Origin: Gammaproteobacteria bacterium
Lineage (GTDB): Bacteria > Pseudomonadota > Gammaproteobacteria > CAIRSR01
NCBI GenBank assembly: GCA_963575655.1
Contig: CAUYTY010000088.1
Location: forward strand, 1 to 50,737
Direction of reading: 5' to 3'
Length of the DNA: 50,737 nucleotides
Shown: positions 23,427-32,229 of the stretch, piece by piece
Numbering within the stretch: position 1 is the stretch's first letter
How the letters are laid out: each line of letters starts with the position of its first letter
Translations under genes and position numbers: made by a program
Notes under the pieces: model-generated
Told to the model about the DNA's origin: nothing
The model's database searches: none
Seen by the model: only the letters and a program-made list of their open reading frames with translations

Positions 23427-25913
23427 TTGTCCCGCTTCCGTTTTATCGCGATAATTTTAACCTACCTGCTTGCCGTTTCGAGTGCAGCAGAAGAGGCGGG
23501 GATCATCGCCCATGATCCAGGACTCGAAATAGACACGGAGCGTTGCAGTGGAGAGATCATAACGCAACCGGAAACACTATCAACAGTGTCGGTCAATTCC
23601 TCCCAAGAAGGAGACGGGGCATTCGCGAACGGTAATACACGGTCCGAGGATCCGCTTCCTTTTTCCGTGGCCCTTCCGGCCACCGCAGCAACGGCGCCAT
23701 CCGTACCATTCCCTCTTGCTGCGGCCACCTCGCGTCGGAAGGGAGATATCGACTGGTCATTTTGTCCTGATGCCGTTACCCGGCGTCCTCCTTCAATTGC
23801 GGATCAACCGTTGGATCGCCAGGCCCCCATTGATATTAACTCCGACCATGCCACGGTATATGAACAGGATACGGCCGTTTTATGGGGGCATGTCCGTTTG
23901 GCGCATCCTGGAGAATTATTGGAGACTCCCTGGTTACTCTATGACCTGAGCCTAGATATCGCACAGGCCCAATATGGCCTGCGCTACCGTCGCGGTGGAC
24001 TTATCTTGGAAGGGAAAGAGGGATTTTTCGATCTGGAATACAGTCGGGGGGTTATGGAGGCTGCGCGTTATTATCTTCCGGTGCGCCATGCCTATGGTAC
24101 AGCAACCACCGTGCGTGTAGACGACCGTACTCATAGCCATTATACCGATGCCACCTATTCTACCTGCCCCAAGGGTCAAGAGGATTGGATACTGCGAGCG
24201 CAGACCCTAGACTTAGACCAGACCCGCAATCAGGGAGCAGGTTACAATGTGACTACTTATTTCAAGGGGGTACCACTGTTTTATACCCCTTATATCTCTT
24301 TTCCACTCTCCGGCAAGCGAGAGTCTGGGCTTCTAATTCCTTCGGTTGGAACCTCTGCACGATCTGGGTTGGATCTACGGATCCCTTATTATTGGAATAT
24401 CGCCCCGAATTACGATGCTACTCTTACCACACGGATCCTTACTCAACGCGGGATCCAATTTGATACCGAATTCCGTTATCTCACCCCACGGAGCAATGGC
24501 CAGGTAGATCTTGAATATCTACCCAGTGACCAGGTTTATGGGAAGGAACGTAGTCTGTTGTCTCTGCATCATGTTGGGGAGATCTCCCCGCGTACCCATA
24601 GTGATATCACGTTTGGTGTTACCTCCGATAACAACTACTTCCACGATCTGGGCAACACTCTGACACTAACCAGCCTTAGTTATTTAGAACGCCGGGCCGA
24701 CCTCACCTACATGGGAGATAATTGGTCGGGGCTGGGACGGGTACAGGGTTTTCAAACTCTTGACGAGAGTCGACCATTCGAACGTCTGCCGCAACTCCAG
24801 ATCACCTTTAATTCTCCCGATCGACCAGGACGTGAGCAATATACTGCAATTGGCGAAGTCAGTAATTTTTATCGGAGTACCATCGCTAACGGTAGCGCTA
24901 CTAATCAGAATTACACTGGAACTCGCTTATGGTTGCAGCCTTCGATCGCTTATCCACTTACAGGGCTTTCGGGATTTTTCACGCCACGTCTAACACTGCA
25001 CCATGTTGATTACACTTTGACGGATACGGCACCGGGGTTACCATCGGGTCCGAGCCTAACGCTGCCCATCTTTTCGGTCGATGCGGGATTATTTCTGGAG
25101 CGCAATATCACTTTTGGAGGGCGCGATCTGGTCCAAACACTGGAACCGCGTTTCTATTACCTGTATGTCCCCTATCGGAATCAAAATAATCTCCCCATCT
25201 TTGATACAACCCTACTCGATTTTAGCTTTGGCCAACTCTTCCGTGAGAATCGTTTCAGTGGTCCGGATCGAGTCGGGGATGCCAATCAACTCGCGATTGG
25301 GGTAACCAGCCGTTTTCTGGATACTACGACGGGTACTCAACTCCTTTACGGCAGTCTTGGGGAGATCCTCTATCTCCGGGATCGATTGGTAACTCTCGAC
25401 TATGGCGCGACTAGCACAATTGCCAATGGCGGCGGGGCGACGGGTCGTTCTGATGTTGTGGCCGAGGTGGGGGCGCGCCTTGGGAAATACTGGACGGGGA
25501 GTAGTACCGTTCAATGGAATCAACAACAAGGTCAACCAGAAAAACGCACTCTGCGTCTGCGCTATCAATCGGATCGGGATCGTATCGTCAATATCTCCTT
25601 TCGTAATCGTCGCGACCTTTTGGAGCAAACCGATCTCTCCGCCGTATGGCCAATGGGCCGCCAGTGGCGGGCGGTGGCGCGTTGGAATTATTCTATAAAG
25701 GACAGCCAAACCTTGGAATCATTTGCCGGGGTCCGCTACGACACCTGCTGTTGGGCGCTGCAGTTCGTTGCACGTCGCTACGTTAATCTGCCCGGCGAGG
25801 CCCCTCAAAGTGATGTTATGCTGCAACTCGAACTCAAGGGATTGGCCAATATTGGCGAAAAACTTGACCCGCTATTGACCAACAGTATCTTTGGCTACGT
25901 GCCTACACACTAG
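23427..25913 (+). CDS. lptD: LPS-assembly outer-membrane protein LptD
   Basis: Inserts LPS into the outer leaflet with LptE. About 828 residues if it starts at TTG 23427: a signal peptide (RFRFIAIILTYLLAVSSAAE), a variable region (30-135), an OstA beta-jellyroll (about 140-240; VYEQDTAVLWGHVRLAHPG), then a large beta-barrel. The conserved cysteines for the inter-domain disulfides are present: Cys113 (WSFCPD), Cys247 (STCPKG) and adjacent Cys774-775 (DTCCWAL). An ATG at 23379 lies inside ridA and would bury the signal peptide. lptE is not in the window. surA follows, but an inserted element separates them. Confidence 0.95.
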   Translation: MSRFRFIAIILTYLLAVSSAAEEAGIIAHDPGLEIDTERCSGEIITQPETLSTVSVNSSQEGDGAFANGNTRSEDPLPFSVALPATAATAPSVPFPLAAATSRRKGDIDWSFCPDAVTRRPPSIADQPLDRQAPIDINSDHATVYEQDTAVLWGHVRLAHPGELLETPWLLYDLSLDIAQAQYGLRYRRGGLILEGKEGFFDLEYSRGVMEAARYYLPVRHAYGTATTVRVDDRTHSHYTDATYSTCPKGQEDWILRAQTLDLDQTRNQGAGYNVTTYFKGVPLFYTPYISFPLSGKRESGLLIPSVGTSARSGLDLRIPYYWNIAPNYDATLTTRILTQRGIQFDTEFRYLTPRSNGQVDLEYLPSDQVYGKERSLLSLHHVGEISPRTHSDITFGVTSDNNYFHDLGNTLTLTSLSYLERRADLTYMGDNWSGLGRVQGFQTLDESRPFERLPQLQITFNSPDRPGREQYTAIGEVSNFYRSTIANGSATNQNYTGTRLWLQPSIAYPLTGLSGFFTPRLTLHHVDYTLTDTAPGLPSGPSLTLPIFSVDAGLFLERNITFGGRDLVQTLEPRFYYLYVPYRNQNNLPIFDTTLLDFSFGQLFRENRFSGPDRVGDANQLAIGVTSRFLDTTTGTQLLYGSLGEILYLRDRLVTLDYGATSTIANGGGATGRSDVVAEVGARLGKYWTGSSTVQWNQQQGQPEKRTLRLRYQSDRDRIVNISFRNRRDLLEQTDLSAVWPMGRQWRAVARWNYSIKDSQTLESFAGVRYDTCCWALQFVARRYVNLPGEAPQSDVMLQLELKGLANIGEKLDPLLTNSIFGYVPTH

Positions 25914-26035
25914 GCCTTAGCAAGTCGAACGTATTTCTTGGTTGTCCATCCCCCCTCTATGTACAGGCGGTGGGCCATCAAAAATAAAACACAACACTAT
26001 TACACGCTACCTCGACCACCACGGGGAAACACCGT

Positions 26036-26418
26036 GTCAATCACCCTGGGCTAAAGCCCGTGGCTTGTGAAAGCAAGCCCGAGATTGACCAGCCGTAGTC
26101 CGAGAAATCGGACTACGTTGCAACGAAGTACAAGACTCACCTTGGGGCGCTTCCTCAACTCCAAGCTCTGAAAGCAGCAGAAGCAGACACGCGACGGGTA
26201 CGCACGAAACGGTCTGCTGCAAGGTTCGCAAGAATCGAAGCTGCGTTGCAACATTGGCGAGGGGAGCCACACCGTAAGGTGTGCGTCACTAGGCCCTTAC
26301 GGGCTGACAGCCGGGAAAGAGCGGCAACTTTAAAGATTTTGCTATCCAATGGGGCGGAAAAAACCGTCCCCTTTCCTCCCCGCCCTCAAGGGCGGGGTTT
26401 CTCGGGGACACTGATGAA
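26036..26418 (+). repeat. 383-bp structured repeat, copy A (upstream of surA)
   Basis: This block and 29017-29399 are the same length and differ at about three bases, all in the first 65. It is built of hairpins: GGGCTAAAGCCC, GGCTTGTGAAAGCAAGCC-like, AGTCCGAGAAATCGGACT, CACACCGTAAGGTGTG and a strong CCCCGCCCTCAAGGGCGGGG followed by TTTCTC. It has no credible ORF. The last five bases contain the surA ATG. Dense palindromes, a strong hairpin near the right end and no obvious target duplication suggest a non-autonomous IS200/IS605-like element; that is inference. Confidence 0.85.
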
Positions 26419-27727
26419 AGGTTTTAGAAGTTTTATTCCCGCGTTTACTATTATCTTGGTCTTGCTCAGCCATTCCGCAGCTGGTGTCGGGAATATTAAT
26501 CATATTGTTGCTGTCGTAGATGATGATGTTATCGTTCGCACCGAATTAGACGATGCAATCCGTACCATCACTGCTCAGCTTCGCCAGAAAAATACAGAAC
26601 TACCACCCGCCACCGTTATTGAACGACAGGTCCTGGAACGTTTGGTTATCCAACACCTGCAACTCCAACTTGCGGCCCGGACTGGAATTCAGGTAGACGA
26701 CGAGACACTGACCTCAGCCATTCGTAATATCGCTGACCGTAATCACGTCTCCCTATCCGACTTTCGTACCATCCTAGAGCGGGATGGTTATAATTTTGAG
26801 AATTTTCGTGGCGACATCCGTGAACAATTAATCATCAGTCGTTTGCATCAACGGGAGGTGGCCAATCATGTTACGGTTACCGACCAGGAAGCCGACGATT
26901 TTCTGGCCAGTACCCGTTCTCAAGAAAATGAAAACGTGCCAGGCGATGGCGAGTGGAAACTTGCCCAGATCCTCGTTGCGATCCCCGAAGGAGCCAGTCC
27001 CGAGCGTATTCAGGCTGCTCGGGAAAAGATGGATGCCATATTGGCACGTTTGCGGGCGGGCGAGGATTTTCGTACCTTGGCAATGACGCAATCGAATGGT
27101 CGAGATGCCCTGGAAGGAGGGGATTTAGGGTGGCGGCGCATGGGTCAGATTCCTTCATTATTTGCCAGTGTTGTACCTGGAATGAAGAAAGGAGACCTGG
27201 CTGGTCCCCTGCGTAGTCCGGCGGGTATGCATGTCATCAAACTCGTGGACTATCGTGGTCAAGAAGTGGGAACCGTGGCACAGACTCGGGCACAACATAT
27301 CCTAATTCGTACCGGCGAGAATACCACCGATGATGAAGCTCGCACGCGCCTTACTCAGTTACGCCAACGTATCCAAGGCGGAGATAGCTTTGGTGAATTA
27401 GCCCGCGCCCATTCCGAGGACAGTGCCACCGCAAGCAATCAGGGATCGCTAGGTTGGGTCAACCAGGGTGATTTGGTCCCGGAATTTGAGCAAGTAATGA
27501 ATAGTCTTGCCCCCAATGCCATCTCGGGACCCTTTAAAACGCCTTTTGGCTGGCATATCGTCCAGGTTTTGGAGCGTCGCCAACAGAGTAGTAATACCCA
27601 AGATAGTCTGCGCGCTAAAGCCATGGATGCGATCCGCACCCGTAAGACCGAGGAGGAATTGGAGGCGTGGCTACGCCGGTTGCGCGAAGAAGCCTACGTC
27701 GAATTCCGTTTGGAAACTGACAATTAA
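26414..27727 (+). CDS. surA: Periplasmic chaperone and peptidyl-prolyl isomerase SurA
   Basis: 437 residues: a signal peptide (FTIILVLLSHSAAG), a SurA N-terminal chaperone domain (about 28-165; NHIVAVVDDDVIVRTELDDA), two parvulin domains (about 176-280, with GGDLGWRRMGQIPSLF; and about 290-395, with QHILIRTG and GSLGWVNQGDLVPEFE), and a C-terminal helix. It escorts outer-membrane proteins, LptD among them, to the BAM complex. ATG 26414 is chosen because the signal peptide begins there. The start and its GGGG ribosome site belong to the inserted 383-bp repeat; the frame running upstream to 26246 is only repeat. The usual followers pdxA and rsmA are absent. Confidence 0.95.
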   Translation: MKGFRSFIPAFTIILVLLSHSAAGVGNINHIVAVVDDDVIVRTELDDAIRTITAQLRQKNTELPPATVIERQVLERLVIQHLQLQLAARTGIQVDDETLTSAIRNIADRNHVSLSDFRTILERDGYNFENFRGDIREQLIISRLHQREVANHVTVTDQEADDFLASTRSQENENVPGDGEWKLAQILVAIPEGASPERIQAAREKMDAILARLRAGEDFRTLAMTQSNGRDALEGGDLGWRRMGQIPSLFASVVPGMKKGDLAGPLRSPAGMHVIKLVDYRGQEVGTVAQTRAQHILIRTGENTTDDEARTRLTQLRQRIQGGDSFGELARAHSEDSATASNQGSLGWVNQGDLVPEFEQVMNSLAPNAISGPFKTPFGWHIVQVLERRQQSSNTQDSLRAKAMDAIRTRKTEEELEAWLRRLREEAYVEFRLETDN

Positions 27728-28011
27728 TAAGGGTGCAGGCGAAGAATAACATAGTCGTAATGGATGTGTTGGACAAGCAAAACTACCAGACCTAATCACT
27801 CGTGGTGTTTTGCGCAACTTTGTGCTGGTGGCTACGCTTTGCTGTTCTACTCGGCTTACTTTCCATTCTCTATCTAAATGAAAACCGTCCATCCCATCGG
27901 CCAGTTTCTTGCCATCAGCACCGAGGGGCTATTCAATTAGTCCGTGACACATGCTGGCGTATCCGACGTGGGGTAGTGCAGGTCGAGAGGCTTGTACCCC
28001 TGTCATTCATT

Positions 28012-28110
28012 AGACCTTATCGGAAACCTCCTCATCACCCACCACAGTCAATATAAATCATGAGGTTGCGTTGTCCGGCAGAGCTAGGTAGGGGGTTTCC
28101 GATAAGGTCT
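28012..28110. mobile_element. 99-bp MITE with perfect 17-bp terminal inverted repeats
   Basis: AGACCTTATCGGAAACC at 28012-28028 is the exact reverse complement of 28094-28110. Both ends abut a TA dinucleotide, as in Tc1/IS630-like target sites. No coding capacity. Related single ends occur at 14801-14817 and in the relic at 43147-43203. Confidence 0.75.
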
Positions 28111-28243
28111 ATTGATTTCTATACTGCCGCGACTTAAGTGGGTAATCTGTTATCCGAAAGGAGCAGTGAGGTGGAACTATCCAAACGTTTGAGCATTCCC
28201 TGCGGTACCTTGAGATATTGGCTCTCACGCGAAGCCCACCTCG

Positions 28244-28708
28244 ATGGTTCGGGAGAACTTGCGAAGTTTTCCGAAACTTCCGATGAATTTGTGCCCCTTA
28301 ACTGTATTGTTTTTCTATGGGCTGGGTGGGCACGATCTGTTTCACATTCAACAGGATTTGGTTCGTGGGGTATTTCCTGGTTTGGGACGAGAAATTAAAC
28401 GAGACAAAGAACAACAAGAGGCACTGGCCAAGATTACCGCCATTTGAGAAGGAGTCCCCACCAAAAGCAATGGCCCCCCCCCAATTGTGCACACCATTTG
28501 GAGGAAGTACGAAGCAGAGGTCGTACAAGCCTGCGTCACAATTCACCACCCCGTAGCACGCCGCTTATTGTCTTCCTTGGTGGTAACCATGATGTTTGTT
28601 CTGGCCTTCATTCTTACTCGAGTAGACGAATTGAACCTGCTAAACGAGTTTAAACGGATCATGCGTCAGCAACTTACTAGCCGTTTTGGTCTACCCGCAC
28701 GCAAATAA
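28244..28708 (+). pseudogene. Broken small membrane-protein gene (unrecognised)
   Basis: From 28244 one frame reads HDLFHIQQDLVRGVFPGLGR and REIKRDKEQQEALAKITAI, reaches TGA at 28445-28447, and then continues in the same frame through EGVPTKSNGPPP to 28708 with a hydrophobic helix (RLLSSLVVTMMFVLAFILTRV) and a basic tail. The 28138-28398 frame may hold its displaced N-terminus. A run of nine C lies at 28474-28482. I recognise no family. It may be a decayed gene, or the part from GTG 28487 may be a 73-residue membrane peptide. Codon-level evidence is weak. The flanks 27728-28011 and 28709-29016 show no gene. Confidence 0.35.
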
Positions 28709-29016
28709 CCTACTCATTCAATTCAACCCCCCTTTTTGCGAAGGCAGCCTGACGAAACGATGACCAAGGTCGCTAACTCATCCGTTGTACTTCAAGGTTG
28801 AATCCACCTTCCGTGCTTTTTTCCAGAGAATGCAATCACAAATTGATAAAAACGAGCTCGAAGATACCATCTCTAAGGAAGTATTCAACGAGATATTTCG
28901 TTCGTTTTAGAATAATAGGTGAACGGTAAATTGTAGATTAGACTAAAGGTTGCTTAGAACGCTTGGTTATTCTGAAATCCGAGGCATAGAAGTGAGGTTC
29001 GTCAACTTATGCTCTC

Positions 29017-29399
29017 GTCAATCACCCCGGGCTAAAGCCCGTGACTTGTGAAAGCAAGCCCGAGATTGACCAGCCTTAGTCCGAGAAATCGGACTACGTT
29101 GCAACGAAGTACAAGACTCACCTTGGGGCGCTTCCTCAACTCCAAGCTCTGAAAGCAGCAGAAGCAGACACGCGACGGGTACGCACGAAACGGTCTGCTG
29201 CAAGGTTCGCAAGAATCGAAGCTGCGTTGCAACATTGGCGAGGGGAGCCACACCGTAAGGTGTGCGTCACTAGGCCCTTACGGGCTGACAGCCGGGAAAG
29301 AGCGGCAACTTTAAAGATTTTGCTATCCAATGGGGCGGAAAAAACCGTCCCCTTTCCTCCCCGCCCTCAAGGGCGGGGTTTCTCGGGGACACTGATGAA
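29017..29399 (+). repeat. 383-bp structured repeat, copy B
   Basis: Second copy of the element at 26036-26418, same orientation, 2,981 bases downstream. The left flanks (GCTCTC versus ACACCGT) and right flanks differ at once outside the shared block, which defines the borders. No gene follows directly. With copy A it forms direct repeats that enclose surA and the broken frames, so recombination between them would delete surA. Confidence 0.85.
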
Positions 29400-29509
29400 C
29401 CCTGGATTGCGGTATTCCCTACCAAAGTGACGGATAGACAGCAACTTGGGTTGTCCATTACCCTAGAGGCTATCCACCGATGCCGTAACAACCGTTAAGA
29501 GTAATGGGT

Positions 29510-29753
29510 TAGGCCGCGTAGCGGCCTAATGAACTTGGTAGTGGATTTCAACTCGCATATTTGAGCGGTTAACCGTTATGTACGTCGCGTTAGCGACGAT
29601 TGAGTTAGAACTAAATCAGGGTTCTATTCAATTATCGCTAACGCGACGGAATAGAAATGTCTCTGTTTCCGTGGGTTGAAACCCATGGCTAAAGCCGCTA
29701 CGCGGTGCCAATTCAGCCTTTGCAAGTTGTCGCGGCCTGAGTGGGTAGCCACT
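29510..29753. repeat. Cluster of palindromes upstream of the efflux operon
   Basis: 29510-29528 is a perfect hairpin (TAGGCCGC, GTA, GCGGCCTA). 29583-29598 is another (CGTCGC, GTTA, GCGACG). 29584-29596 is also the reverse complement of 29635-29647, with partial pairing inward, making a larger stem of about 25 pairs. 29731-29753 carries the dispersed GCGGCCTGAGTGGGTAGCCA motif. No gene is seen; these may influence expression of the TolC gene starting at 29795. Confidence 0.6.
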
Positions 29754-29794
29754 TTGGTGCCTCACATAGTAACCCTATAAGACGGAGAATTTTT

Positions 29795-31132
29795 ATGAGT
29801 AAACGATTTTGGAGAGTACCCGCCAAGAAATGCTTCAAGGTGTCGGTAGCCTTTGGTGTATTGCTAGGCAGCACCATAAGCGTTACTGCTCAAGGGGCGG
29901 ATTTGGTTTCTGTCTACCAACAAGCACTAAATAACGATTCGGTGCTGCGTTCTGCTACAGCCGGACGAGATGCTGCTAAGGAAGTTGTTCCCCAAAGTCG
30001 GGCGGCCTTACTTCCGGCAATTATGTTGGAAAGCGACCATTCGCGGGTACAGCAAAAGAAAACCTTTCCAGAAGACTATTCCATCAATGGATGGAGTCTA
30101 AGTCTGGTTCAACCTCTGTTTCGTTGGGACCGGTGGCTTACACTGAAACAGGCCGATGCAAAAAACATTCAGGCAGAACGGCGTTTTCAGGCCGCGACCC
30201 AGGGATTGTTGCTCCGGGTGACCTCCGCCTATTTTGATTTGCTCGCAGCCGAGGAAAATGTACGTTTTTCCGCAGCGGAAACTAAAGCCATGGCCCGACA
30301 ATTAGCGGTTGCTAAGGAACGTTTAGCGGTTGGCGCCGCAATCCTAACGGAACAACACGAGGCCCAGACCGGTTTCGATTTTGCGCAGGCCCAAGAAATC
30401 GCTGTGCAAAACGAGTTAGAAAACCGGCGTGAGGCCCTGCGCGAGATCGTTGGGACGTTGCCCGAATCATTGGCCACGTTGCAGAACAATATTACCTTCC
30501 CCCAACCCAATCCGTCGGACCCGGAAAAGTGGATAGCCTCCGCACGCGACAATAATCCCGATCTGCAAGTTGCCCGCCTCCAAGTTCAGATTGCCGAGCA
30601 AGACCACAAAAAGGCAAAAGCCGGCCACCTCCCGAGTGTGGATCTGGTTCTGTCTCATACCTCAGAGGATAATCAATCAAAATTTTGGTTAGGAGCAGAA
30701 AGGGAAACCGATGTTGTCATGCTAAAAATGACCCTCCCGTTATTTCTTGGGGGGCAGGTAACCTCAGCAGAGCGACAGGCAGTGGCTGGGATAGAACAGA
30801 CTCGTGATGATCTGGATAGCGCCGATCGGCAAATAGTCCGAGGGATTCGGGACGCCTTCCGCATGGTTCAAACCAGTCTCGCCCAGATTAAGGCCTACAG
30901 CCAGGCATTGGTATCTGCCAAGAGTACGTTGGACACTACCAATGAAGGTCGCGAGGTGGCGGTGCGTACCATGGTAGATGTTCTAAACGCCGAAAAAGAT
31001 TATTACCGTGCCCAACGCAACCTGAGTTCGGCCCGCTACGGCTATATCTTGAGTTCCTTCAAATTAAAAAGTTTGGATGGTTCCCTCGCACCGGCAGATT
31101 TGGCCGCCGTCAATCAATGGTTGGTGCGGTAA
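29795..31132 (+). CDS. TolC-family outer-membrane efflux channel
   Basis: A 445-residue TolC-type protein. The signal peptide ends near ISVTAQGA (about 32). Two internally repeated helical hairpins follow: ADLVSVYQQALNNDSVLRSA, AYFDLLAAEENVRFSAAET and QIKAYSQALVSAKSTLDTTN, then YYRAQRNLSSARYGYILSSF, all typical of the TolC repeat. It trimerises into an outer-membrane barrel with a periplasmic tunnel. ATG 29795 has GACGGAG upstream and starts the signal peptide; an earlier start at 29741 lies in repeat sequence. It is the first gene of a tripartite pump operon. Confidence 0.92.
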   Translation: MSKRFWRVPAKKCFKVSVAFGVLLGSTISVTAQGADLVSVYQQALNNDSVLRSATAGRDAAKEVVPQSRAALLPAIMLESDHSRVQQKKTFPEDYSINGWSLSLVQPLFRWDRWLTLKQADAKNIQAERRFQAATQGLLLRVTSAYFDLLAAEENVRFSAAETKAMARQLAVAKERLAVGAAILTEQHEAQTGFDFAQAQEIAVQNELENRREALREIVGTLPESLATLQNNITFPQPNPSDPEKWIASARDNNPDLQVARLQVQIAEQDHKKAKAGHLPSVDLVLSHTSEDNQSKFWLGAERETDVVMLKMTLPLFLGGQVTSAERQAVAGIEQTRDDLDSADRQIVRGIRDAFRMVQTSLAQIKAYSQALVSAKSTLDTTNEGREVAVRTMVDVLNAEKDYYRAQRNLSSARYGYILSSFKLKSLDGSLAPADLAAVNQWLVR

Positions 31133-31191
31133 TTGTGTAACCGTTCACTCCTCCTTCCATATTATTACCTCTACTTTGACTTAATGGCACG

Positions 31192-32229
31192 ATGATGAAA
31201 ACGAGCATATTACTATTATTGAGTTCCTGGATGATGATAGACGCATTGGCGGGAGAGGCCTTACCTACTGAGGCAATTGCCTATCGTACCCTTCCCACGG
31301 AGGTTCTCCTGGATGGCGTAGTGGAGGCGGTTAATCAGGCCACACTCTCCGCGCGTACCTCTGGGGAAGTTACCGCAGTCAATTTTGATGTCAATCAGTT
31401 TGTTCAAGAGGGACAGGTTTTATTACGGATCAAGGCGGTGCGTACTCAATCAGGGGTAATCCAGGCTAAGGCCGGTGAACAAGAGGCTGAGGCGTATCTG
31501 CGTCAGGCCGAGAATGAATATAACCGAGTGAAACGACTCTTTGAGAAACAGATGGCGACCGGATCGGCAATGGATCAGGCGCAGGCGGCCCTTACCAGCG
31601 CCCATGCCCGAGTAGGTGCAGCCAAAGCCCAAGGTACCTCTGCTCAAGACGTCGCTGGTGACACAATTGTACGTGCCCCCTATTCCGGTTACGTAATTAA
31701 GCGCTATGTAGAAGTGGGCGAAACTGCTCAGGTTGGACAGCCGCTCTTTACCGGGATCTCTCTCGAGAAATTACGGGTCCGCGTCGATATACCCCAAAAC
31801 CGGGAAAATGTAGTCCGTCAGGCAAAAACTATTCGCATCTTGCGCGGGGAAGGGATATCTCCTCTAGCGGGAGGCGCGGTAACTATTTTTCCCTATGCGG
31901 ATGAGTCGTCCCATTCCTTTCGTGCCCGCGTTGACCTTCCCGAAAAAGATGTCGGGATAAAGCCGGGCATGTTGGTTAAGGTCGCTTTTGTGATTGGTAC
32001 GAACGATCGATTATTGGCCCCGGTTAAGGCCCTGGTACAACGGGGCGAGATTACCGGTGTCTATGTCTTGGGAGACAATGGTCAGCTCCGTTTCCGATCG
32101 GTGCTCACTGGTAGATTACAAGACGATGGAAAAATAGAACTCCTCACTGGTCTATCTGCGGGTGAGAAGGTAGTTTTGGATCCGGTGAAGGCAGGACAGC
32201 AATACCGCTCCGGCGGAGAGAAACTATGA
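31192..32229 (+). CDS. RND efflux periplasmic adaptor (membrane fusion protein)
   Basis: 345 residues: a signal peptide (LLLLSSWMMIDALAG), lipoyl-like halves around GVVEAVNQATLSARTSGEVT and DTIVRAPYSGYVIKRYVEVG, an alpha-hairpin coiled coil between them (about 85-145), then beta-barrel and membrane-proximal domains (PEKDVGIKPGMLVKVAF). It bridges the RND pump and the TolC channel. It lies 59 bases after tolC, and its TGA overlaps the pump gene ATG (32226-32229). The substrate cannot be read from the sequence. Confidence 0.93.
   Translation: MMKTSILLLLSSWMMIDALAGEALPTEAIAYRTLPTEVLLDGVVEAVNQATLSARTSGEVTAVNFDVNQFVQEGQVLLRIKAVRTQSGVIQAKAGEQEAEAYLRQAENEYNRVKRLFEKQMATGSAMDQAQAALTSAHARVGAAKAQGTSAQDVAGDTIVRAPYSGYVIKRYVEVGETAQVGQPLFTGISLEKLRVRVDIPQNRENVVRQAKTIRILRGEGISPLAGGAVTIFPYADESSHSFRARVDLPEKDVGIKPGMLVKVAFVIGTNDRLLAPVKALVQRGEITGVYVLGDNGQLRFRSVLTGRLQDDGKIELLTGLSAGEKVVLDPVKAGQQYRSGGEKL

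Noticed and set aside
26246-26413. N-terminal extension of the SurA frame by 56 residues
   Set aside because: The same 56 codons occur in the unlinked repeat copy at 29227-29396, and the signal peptide starts at 26414, so the extension is repeat sequence.
29510-29760. Possible CRISPR array
   Set aside because: Palindromes are of different sequence and not regularly spaced; no direct-repeat/spacer pattern is seen anywhere in the window and no cas genes are present.
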